Shown piece by piece: positions 1-5,251 of a stretch of DNA of 6,585 nucleotides. The DNA lies in assembly GCA_047615865.1 (NCBI GenBank), contig JBLHIB010000157.1, positions 1-6,585 of the forward strand. Reading direction: 5' to 3'. Position 1 is the first letter of the stretch. The number at the start of each line of letters is the position of its first letter. A program made the translations under genes and the position numbers. A model generated the notes under the pieces. The model searched no databases and was not told the DNA's origin. It was given only the letters and a program-made list of their open reading frames with translations. The stretch comes from JADFAK01 sp047615865. GTDB lineage: Bacteria > Bacteroidota > Bacteroidia > Flavobacteriales_D > Sanyastnellaceae.

Positions 1-1137
1 AAACAGGTAGGGAAAATAGGTGAGTAATCTCCAAAGAAGGGTGATGAGCAACAATACAATGCTTGATGGAATAATGTCTCGAAAGAAGCTATCCAAAGCC
101 AGTTCTGCAACGCCACTGCTTCCTGGTGTCGGACTAATGAGCATGATGACCCACATCACCAATTGACGTGCATAAACCACAAAATGATCGAAGCTCGAAA
201 TAAAGGCCAAGAAGATGAAATTCAAGGTGAAAAACCGGGCAGTCCAACTGAGCATGGTAGCGGCGAATGGACGGATCCAATAGCCCATGCTTTTTCCCTT
301 GAGCTCTTCAGACGAGGCTACAATTTCATCTCCAACCTCGGTCGCTTTGCGAAGCCACCTGCGCAATAATCGAATTGTGAATAGCCGCATTAGTAGTCTC
401 TTGAAACTATACGGGAAGAAGAAAATCGACAAAAATATTATTGACGTAAGTAGAACGATAAAACCATAACCGGCGTAAAACAAAGGCTTGACCGAGCCAA
501 AAAGCCCAGTTCCGCCTATCCATGTCTCAGGAAATACGTGGGCGCTACCAACCAACAGGATAACCAAGGGTACAGTGATGATATAAAACAACTCATCCAT
601 CAGTGCAGTCACAAAGACTGTTGCCGTGCTCTTTCCTAGGTTAATACCTTCTCGATTGAGGATAAATATAGCAACACCCGAACCACCCACAACCGAAGGT
701 GTGAGTGCCGAAGCAAACTCCCATAGCATGATCACATCAAAACTCTTCCGCCATGAAATAGCGTTATCGGTAAGTGCCCGAATCCGATACATATAACCAA
801 GATCCCGAATGACAACTGTAAGCAACGCTCCGAGCAGAGCTAAGAAAGAATACATCGTCCACCGCTGATCGGTAAGCATGTTTCGAAAGCTTTTCATGAC
901 ATAATCTCCTCCAACTGTTGCCACAAACTCCTCCGAATCTCCGTGATCAATGGCGCCATTTTCATTGGAGTCTATCCAAGAATACTCACCTTTATTTTCT
1001 TGCGGGGCTTTTACAAATTTCACTTCGTTCAGACTGCGAACAAGGAGAAATCCAGAAGCAAACACACCCAAAAGAACAGGGATGAGAATTCGCTTCCAGT
1101 TGAGTTGCTTTTTTATGTCTACGTCGGGGATTTCCAA
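1..1137 (-). CDS. UPF0104 / LPG-synthase-TM (flippase-like) integral membrane protein, C-terminus cut by window edge
   Basis: I translated this frame by hand: 379 codons stay open from TTG at 1137 to the left edge. The protein is polytopic. TM1 is at about residues 17-33, TM2 at 96-115, and further hydrophobic stretches lie at about 133-160, 170-198, 220-241, 293-315, 322-336 and 360-378. Residues 146-152 (TPSVVGG) and 336-346 (SPTPGSSGVAE) match the repeated PS..GG and PTPG..G..E signatures of the UPF0104/PF03706 family, which includes the flippase part of MprF. Family members move or bind lipids in the inner membrane; this one's substrate cannot be told. TTG is the only start codon between the in-frame TAG at 1155-1153 and TM1. 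The next ATG (897) would remove TM1. Oddities are the roughly 60-residue segment between TM1 and TM2, which carries an EF-hand-like loop, and the non-ATG start. The family call is firm and the exact start is moderate. Confidence 0.88.
   Translation of the reverse strand, partial: MEIPDVDIKKQLNWKRILIPVLLGVFASGFLLVRSLNEVKFVKAPQENKGEYSWIDSNENGAIDHGDSEEFVATVGGDYVMKSFRNMLTDQRWTMYSFLALLGALLTVVIRDLGYMYRIRALTDNAISWRKSFDVIMLWEFASALTPSVVGGSGVAIFILNREGINLGKSTATVFVTALMDELFYIITVPLVILLVGSAHVFPETWIGGTGLFGSVKPLFYAGYGFIVLLTSIIFLSIFFFPYSFKRLLMRLFTIRLLRRWLRKATEVGDEIVASSEELKGKSMGYWIRPFAATMLSWTARFFTLNFIFLAFISSFDHFVVYARQLVMWVIMLISPTPGSSGVAELALDSFFRDIIPSSIVLLLITLLWRLLTYFPYLF
937..972 (-). other. EF-hand/dockerin-like calcium-loop motif inside the flippase-like protein
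   Basis: Residues 56-67 of the flippase-like protein read DSNENGAIDHGD. This fits the 12-residue calcium-loop pattern D-x-N-x-N-G-x-I-D-x-x-D: Asp, Asn and Asn at positions 1, 3 and 5, Gly at 6, Ile at 8, Asp at 9 and an acidic residue at 12. Asp rather than Glu at position 12 is more like dockerin repeats than calmodulin. The motif lies between TM1 (17-33) and TM2 (from about 96), a soluble segment predicted to be extracytoplasmic if the N-terminus is inside. The pattern is visible in the sequence; calcium binding is inferred. Confidence 0.5.
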
Positions 1138-1152
1138 GGGCGATGATGTTCT

Positions 1153-1167
1153 CTACATAAGAGCCAT
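1153..1167 (-). other. Four-codon in-frame ATG...TAG reading frame just upstream of the flippase TTG start
   Basis: The minus strand reads ATG GCT CTT ATG TAG, in the same frame as the flippase-like gene. It ends 15 nt before the TTG at 1137, and the frame between TAG and TTG is open. It could be a tiny upstream ORF coupled to the downstream start. It could also be the original N-terminus interrupted by an amber codon (or a base error), or simply chance. Confidence 0.3.
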
Positions 1168-1212
1168 GAATGTAACGAGAAAAATCGGATGACTATTCTA
1201 CCAGTAGCAATA

Positions 1213-1232
1213 CGTGTAAGAAAAGATACACG
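1213..1232 (-). promoter_or_regulatory. Small hairpin in the flippase mRNA leader
   Basis: On the plus strand CGTGTA (1213-1218) and TACACG (1227-1232) are perfect inverted repeats around an 8-nt loop. The element sits between the predicted promoter (1275-1304) and the TTG start (1137), so it would be part of the 5' leader RNA. No U-tract follows it, so it does not look like a terminator. Six base pairs is short, and a role is unproven. Confidence 0.3.
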
Positions 1233-1274
1233 ACTGATTGTTGGAGCAAGCGATTAGACTTTTCAATACTAGGC

Positions 1275-1304
1275 CAAATTTACTGGAGATTGTCTAAAAT
1301 ACAA
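1275..1304 (-). promoter_or_regulatory. Bacteroidetes-type sigma-A promoter for the flippase-like gene
   Basis: The minus strand carries TTG (1304-1302), a 19-nt spacer (1301-1283), then TAAATTTG (1282-1275). This is an exact match to the TAnnTTTG -7 element with a TTG -33 element at usual spacing, as described for Bacteroides and Flavobacterium. Transcription would begin near 1270 and give a leader of about 130 nt ahead of the TTG start at 1137. The -33 element lies next to the start of the small plus-strand ORF at 1308. Confidence 0.6.
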
Positions 1305-1307
1305 CTG

Positions 1308-1532
1308 ATGGATATTCTTGGATGGGCAGTAGCAACCATTTTACTCTTGGCTTTGGGAATTTCGATACGGAAAGTGATAAGAGTGCATACAATGCGCACC
1401 TTGATGAATTTGACAGGCTCTTGTTTTAATAATCAACGCCTACACGTTGAGAGCTTACCCCTTCGAAGTTACGAGTCTATTCTTGCTCGAAATCTGGTCT
1501 CACCAAGTGGTAAAGATGCTGATTACCATTAA
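1308..1532 (+). CDS. Possible small single-TM hypothetical protein (74 aa)
   Basis: I do not recognise this frame. From ATG at 1308 it encodes 74 residues. Residues 3-20 form one hydrophobic segment (ILGWAVATILLLALGISI), followed by a basic stretch (RKVIRVHTMR) and a polar tail of about 45 residues. Such a layout fits a small inner-membrane protein with a cytoplasmic tail. The frame can be extended to TTG at 1290, but ATG is the simpler start. It ends 2 bp from the stop of the convergent lipoprotein gene and diverges from the flippase-like gene, as expected in a compact genome. Against it: I see no convincing promoter on this strand, the tail lacks a recognisable domain, and the ORF could be a remnant or chance. 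Confidence 0.35.
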   Translation: MDILGWAVATILLLALGISIRKVIRVHTMRTLMNLTGSCFNNQRLHVESLPLRSYESILARNLVSPSGKDADYH

Positions 1533-1534
1533 AA

Positions 1535-2692
1535 TTACTGGGGGAATGAAACCGCTATCGTTCCGGAGAAATCATCAATGCGAAGCGAGTTCGTTGGATC
1601 ATTTACATCGTACACTGTGCAAGAAAATAGCACTTGAACTTTTCTCGTTTCGAGGCCAGTAGATGTGGTGTTGAAGTCAGTCACATCTGAGACTTCAAAT
1701 TCACGATCAAGATCTTCTTCAATCACAGGATTGTAGCTACTGTATTGAATTCCATTCTCATCCGTAAAATCGATACGCACATTGGAAACACTAACCGCAG
1801 AAGGGTCAACTGGAACATGCTCGTATTGAATACTTGCGGCGCATACATTTTGGAATGGGGCAACGTTCTCAACATATTTGAATACATATCCATTCTCCAT
1901 AATCACATTCATAGAAACCTGATGGGGGCCATCGCTAGAGAAATAGTGCGTATACTCTGGAGCATCATTTACAGTGTAATTCTCATCATCTTCAATGACA
2001 TCCCACTTAATCTGAGTTGTTTCAATTACTTCTCCAGGATACGAGAATCGCACTCCACCATTGGCTAAATAAGTCTTGACAAAAGGAAGTTTGTGGTAAT
2101 TCGCAAGTCCACTAGGTACTTCATAAGCTGGTGCAAGTTGGTGAAGGGTATCTGAGCAATCACCATCAATTGAGGTCACCTCTAAGAACATGTTAAAGTC
2201 GGCATATTCCTCAAAAGACACTATTGGAAATTCGGGTTCTTCTTGTCCGCTCACAACGTCACCATTTAGGTTCCATGTATAGTTGAATAAGCCTTCGGCA
2301 AACGCAAGAGAGTAGAATTGGAGCTTCAAGGGATCCAAGGGAACCTCATCAGTCTGGAAACTATACATCCCTTCTGAAAGAGCTATATCCACTGAAACAG
2401 ATTCTACTGGCAATCGGCGATCATCATCTTGGATGACAAATTTGAGCGAAGTAAGTTCTCCATTGTCTTTTTTAAATTCACCAACAAATTCATTCACCCC
2501 CTCATCGTTGCGATCAAAAGATGGTTCCATGATGGTGTTATTTTCACCAGCGGCAAAGGTAAATGGTTGATCATTGAGCAAGCCCGTCCCTTTGAGAGAT
2601 GAAGTTGCTTTGATTGACTGTTCAATTGGTGTTTTTTTACAACCAACTGCAGTCAAGACCACCAGCGCTAATATGTATGCAAAATTTTTCAT
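1535..2692 (-). CDS. PKD-like surface or periplasmic lipoprotein, last gene of the sigma operon
   Basis: A 385-residue protein starting at ATG 2692-2690. The N-terminus is a lipoprotein signal: a hydrophobic core at about 4-16, then AVGC with Cys18 as the lipidation residue, followed by KK. Residues 34-90 form a beta-rich segment (NDQPFTFAAGE, EFVGEFKK, LTSLKFVIQDD) of a kind I associate with Bacteroidetes lipoproteins encoded beside ECF sigma/barrel pairs. Two PKD-like modules seem present, at about 133-185 (YTWNLNGD through LEVTSIDGDC) and 208-280 (IKWDV through GPHQVSMNVIMENG). Residues 281-385 are a third beta-rich region. No enzymatic motif is visible. The ORF can also begin at GTG 2698, but ATG two nucleotides after the upstream stop (TGA TC ATG) gives a normal signal peptide. 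It is probably translated with the upstream barrel protein and probably resides at the outer membrane. The specific role is unknown. Confidence 0.8.
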   Translation of the reverse strand: MKNFAYILALVVLTAVGCKKTPIEQSIKATSSLKGTGLLNDQPFTFAAGENNTIMEPSFDRNDEGVNEFVGEFKKDNGELTSLKFVIQDDDRRLPVESVSVDIALSEGMYSFQTDEVPLDPLKLQFYSLAFAEGLFNYTWNLNGDVVSGQEEPEFPIVSFEEYADFNMFLEVTSIDGDCSDTLHQLAPAYEVPSGLANYHKLPFVKTYLANGGVRFSYPGEVIETTQIKWDVIEDDENYTVNDAPEYTHYFSSDGPHQVSMNVIMENGYVFKYVENVAPFQNVCAASIQYEHVPVDPSAVSVSNVRIDFTDENGIQYSSYNPVIEEDLDREFEVSDVTDFNTTSTGLETRKVQVLFSCTVYDVNDPTNSLRIDDFSGTIAVSFPQ

Positions 2693-2694
2693 GA

Positions 2695-4359
2695 TCACAA
2701 CACATTGAATCTAAGGTAAGCGGCTAGTCTCGTGTTTCTATCTTTTCTGTTATCGATAAACAACTCTGAATTATCGAGGGTCACATCTGTCAACCCCGCC
2801 TGATACCTCAAGCCCACGGTGACGTTGGGTGTTACGTAATAATTGTAGCCAAAGTTCAAATAACTCGTGATTGGTGCAAAACCATCAGATACATTACTTG
2901 CTTGAAATTCGGACACATTCGCCTGATTCAGGCTACTTTCTTCTTCGATCTTCACTTTATTGTTGGCCGCAATCAAATACGAAATACCACCTCCAAAACT
3001 AAACTGATGTCTGTTTTTAAGTCGGATAGCAAAATTCAACGGCACCGAAATGTAGTGGAGTTTTTCAGTGTTGTAGGTAAACGTAGTTGTAGACAGAGCA
3101 AAATCAATTTCCTCCTGAACGACAACGCGATCTCTTTGGATGTTTTTCACTGAAAAGTACTGCAGCTGTGCATTCAAGCTCAAGCGACGTTTGAAGTTGT
3201 AATCAACCCCAACACCAGCTACCGGACTGAGAGCAAGCTCTCGCTTCCGGCTGCCGTAATGGGACAGGATGCTCGCACCAAGCATTACCTGAACATTGAA
3301 CTGTTGCAATGGTAGTAGCAGTTCTTTTTGTTTGAGATTTACAATTATACCTTGCGGCTTTTTAAATTCTTTAGAGTTGGCAATCAATGTGCACGGCCGT
3401 GGATTCATCTTCCGCGGCTCCTGCCCTAATCTCATGAATTCGGTAGAAAACGCATGAGGGGCAGGAGCACCTTCGGCAAAAGGCTCATACTGAAGAGGCG
3501 AATCCTCTCCGTTTACTTGTTTAATGTTGAGTGGAATAGGATTCTCAGACTGCACACCAACGGTGGCATCTTCTGAAAGTATTCCCTCGGTTAAATTCTT
3601 GTTTTCATTGTTGTCATCGGCAGGGGCTTGCAATTGGTCCTGCGCAGGATCTTCCTTTGCGGCATCCTCTGCTGCTACTGTTACTAGTTCCGTTTCATTG
3701 TTCGCCTGCCCCATATGTGCATCCTCAAAAGTACTTGTCGATTCTTCGACACTGGCTTGCTCTTCAACTGCTGTTAGTTGCTGGCTATCGACCAAGGCAC
3801 CATTTGATTCATCGTCGGTATTTTCAGTAATACCTGACTGAGGCAGAGAACTTCCCTCATCGCTATTGGCTGCGTCAGTTTCTTGAGAAAGGCTCTCATC
3901 AAGCTGAACATTTGGTTCCGATGCAGCGATCAATTCATCCTCATCAATTGAGGTCGTATGAAGCGCTGTGATTGTTCCAATCGGATCATTACTTTGAGGT
4001 ATCGAAGCTAGACCTGAGAAATTCGATTCATACTCGCTACCCATGGCAACATCTTGCACATTGGACTCTGATATGTGCGCAGACTGCCGGTCTTGAGAAT
4101 CTCGTAACTCGGCATAAAAGACATCTTGCTGCTGCGCCATTTGCGCCCCGTCGCTAGAAACATTTCTATCCCAAAATCCGGTACCCAAAGCCAAGAGTAG
4201 TACGACCCCAGCAGCCACAATAAGCTTACGTCGAAAGACCACCTTTTCGTGGTTCTCGATTAAGCCCAAAGCACTGTCCCACATTTCAGGGCGATACTCT
4301 AGTCCAGCAGGAATTTCTTCCCTTTTTCCTGGTTGATATGGCTTACGAAGCTCGCTCAT
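2695..4359 (-). CDS. Inner-membrane-anchored outer-membrane beta-barrel protein, candidate trans-envelope sigma regulator
   Basis: A 554-residue protein with three parts. Residues 1-45 are soluble and include an IPAGLEYRPEMWDSALGLIE segment, like the short P..W helices that open many Bacteroidetes anti-sigma-like proteins. Residues 46-63 are one TM helix preceded by FRRK, which predicts the N-terminus in the cytoplasm. Residues 64 to about 300 are a disordered linker rich in Glu, Asp, Ser, Gln and Asn. Residues 340-554 are an alternating beta-strand domain resembling the outer-membrane beta-barrel PF13568 type, with LHYISVPLNFAIRL and a C-terminal LAAYLRFNVL strand. The first 17 nt overlap the end of the sigma gene, so translation is probably coupled, and the lipoprotein gene follows after 2 nt. 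The 45-residue N-terminus is too long for an ordinary signal peptide. Barrel and TM are clear by eye; an anti-sigma role is inferred from position and layout. A cleaved anchor is the main alternative. Confidence 0.82.
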   Translation of the reverse strand: MSELRKPYQPGKREEIPAGLEYRPEMWDSALGLIENHEKVVFRRKLIVAAGVVLLLALGTGFWDRNVSSDGAQMAQQQDVFYAELRDSQDRQSAHISESNVQDVAMGSEYESNFSGLASIPQSNDPIGTITALHTTSIDEDELIAASEPNVQLDESLSQETDAANSDEGSSLPQSGITENTDDESNGALVDSQQLTAVEEQASVEESTSTFEDAHMGQANNETELVTVAAEDAAKEDPAQDQLQAPADDNNENKNLTEGILSEDATVGVQSENPIPLNIKQVNGEDSPLQYEPFAEGAPAPHAFSTEFMRLGQEPRKMNPRPCTLIANSKEFKKPQGIIVNLKQKELLLPLQQFNVQVMLGASILSHYGSRKRELALSPVAGVGVDYNFKRRLSLNAQLQYFSVKNIQRDRVVVQEEIDFALSTTTFTYNTEKLHYISVPLNFAIRLKNRHQFSFGGGISYLIAANNKVKIEEESSLNQANVSEFQASNVSDGFAPITSYLNFGYNYYVTPNVTVGLRYQAGLTDVTLDNSELFIDNRKDRNTRLAAYLRFNVL

Positions 4360-4921
4360 TCATCATTCCTGCGCTTGCAGAATCATTTATCATTTGTCTA
4401 ATCTTCTTCTTCGCAATTGAATAATGCCACATTGAAGTTCCCTCACTTATGTTGAGCAAACTCGCAATTTCGTGGTGCTTGTATCCATCAATTGCGTACA
4501 AGTTGAAAACCTTGGAAGTAACCGGAGGCAAAAACCCCATTTTGGTTTTGATCAGATCAAGCATTTCCTCTTGGGAATCGCTCAAAACTGGCTCATTAGC
4601 CTGCATACGCGCCATCTCTTCTCTAGCTTTCAACTCTATATTCTCTTTGTATTGCTTGCCTTTACGGTAATCATCAATGATTGAGTTGATCATGACCCGT
4701 CGGCACCACAATTCAAAAGGCACTTTCGTTTTATACTTATCCAAGTTGGTGATGATCTTCAAAAATCCTTGATTGAAGTACTCAACAGCTTGGTCGCGCG
4801 AAGTGGAATATCGCCAACACACAGGTATCAACACATTGTAGCAGCGCTCATGAAGGTCATTCTGAGCCCGGCGGTCTTTTTTAAGACACTTCTTGATCAA
4901 TATTGGATCATATTCCAACAA
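4343..4921 (-). CDS. ECF-type RNA polymerase sigma-70 family factor
   Basis: A 192-residue ECF sigma factor. Region 2 spans about 20-90 (AQNDLHERCYNVLIPVCWRY, then FELWCRRVMINSIIDDYRKGK, a typical core-binding and -10 recognition helix). Region 4 spans about 120-180, with LPPVTSKVFNLYAIDGYKHHEIASLL followed by the recognition helix ISEGTSMWHYSIAKKKIRQMI. Region 3 is absent, as usual for ECF factors. It would direct core RNA polymerase to a small regulon, commonly including its own operon. The start must be TTG: an in-frame TGA lies at 4933-4931, TTG codons stand at 4921 and 4918, and the first in-frame ATG is residue 77, inside region 2. The stop overlaps the barrel gene by 17 nt. In the recognition helix, MWHYS replaces the more familiar KSQL/KSNL-type sequence. 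Confidence 0.93.
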   Translation of the reverse strand: MLEYDPILIKKCLKKDRRAQNDLHERCYNVLIPVCWRYSTSRDQAVEYFNQGFLKIITNLDKYKTKVPFELWCRRVMINSIIDDYRKGKQYKENIELKAREEMARMQANEPVLSDSQEEMLDLIKTKMGFLPPVTSKVFNLYAIDGYKHHEIASLLNISEGTSMWHYSIAKKKIRQMINDSASAGMMNERAS

Positions 4922-4961
4922 TGTGTTTCGTCAGTTTTGGTTTTGGAATTACAAAAAGCGA

Positions 4962-5022
4962 GTTCAGAGATTCTTTCAATTGGTCAAACGTGGAAGTTCA
5001 ACCTACTTCATAATCTCTGAAC
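4962..5022 (-). repeat. 11-bp perfect inverted repeat with nested 5-bp stem in the sigma leader
   Basis: GTTCAGAGATT (4962-4972) and AATCTCTGAAC (5012-5022) are perfect inverted repeats separated by 39 nt. Inside them GAAGT (4993-4997) and ACTTC (5005-5009) form a second stem with a 7-nt loop. As RNA on the minus strand this would be an elongated hairpin ending about 40 nt before the sigma TTG start. It could be an RNA regulatory structure or a pair of protein-binding half-sites. Confidence 0.45.
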
Positions 5023-5071
5023 ACGCTAGATGCAATATTTAATACTAAACATTTAACCTGTTATCATCCTT

Positions 5072-5090
5072 AGTTCAAATAAATTGAACT
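5072..5090. promoter_or_regulatory. 19-bp palindrome, candidate operator
   Basis: AGTTCAA (5072-5078) and TTGAACT (5084-5090) are perfect 7-bp inverted repeats around ATAAA. The size and symmetry suit a dimeric DNA-binding regulator. On the minus strand the centre reads TTTATTTG (5083-5076), one base from the TAnnTTTG -7 consensus, with TTG at 5108-5106 and a 22-nt spacer. The palindrome may therefore overlap the sigma operon promoter, which would start near 5070. The promoter reading is weak; the palindrome is certain. Confidence 0.4.
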
Positions 5091-5251
5091 CCAGAATCAC
5101 GCTTTCAATAGCATAGACGCCCACAAATCCAAAAACCTTGGGTCAGAAGCGAAATAAAATTAAACTATTTTTCATAGAGCTCCACACCCCAACATTGGCA
5201 AGGCTTTCAGAGACTAGCTCGGACGCATGAAAATACAGAATTTTTATTGAA

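Larger units (their letters stand above)
4922..5251. promoter_or_regulatory. 330-bp intergenic region upstream of the sigma operon with clustered AGTTCA repeats
   Basis: I find no credible gene here; the ORFs crossing it are shadows of the neighbours. AGTTCA occurs at 4961-4966, 4995-5000 and 5072-5077 on the plus strand and at 5090-5085 on the minus strand. Four copies in 330 bp is more than the roughly 0.16 expected by chance for both strands. Three of the copies lie in or beside inverted repeats listed separately. I see no clear terminator after the radical SAM stop at 5252, only a weak ATAG/CTAT stem with T-rich sequence near 5162-5176. Confidence 0.45.

Noticed and set aside
163..369. 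Plus-strand ORFs under the flippase-like gene (also 287-469, 943-1192)
   Set aside because: They are shadows of a clearly coding minus-strand frame with multiple TM segments and family signatures.
1508..1528. TGGTAA/TTACCA hairpin near the convergent gene ends as a terminator
   Set aside because: Only 6 bp with a 9-nt loop, AT-rich, and no T-tract on either strand.
1745..2068. Plus-strand 107-residue ORF
   Set aside because: It is antisense to the lipoprotein gene and has no domain, promoter or partner.
2690..2698. GTG at 2698 as start of the lipoprotein
   Set aside because: ATG at 2692 is two codons later, gives a normal signal peptide and sits just after the upstream TGA.
3524..3841. Plus-strand 105-residue Ser/Ala/Cys-rich ORF
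   Set aside because: It is the antisense shadow of the acidic linker of the barrel protein; its composition is explained by complementing Glu/Asp/Ser-rich codons.
4934..4946. TTTTGG tandem repeat upstream of the sigma gene
   Set aside because: Only two copies; too short to call a meaningful repeat.
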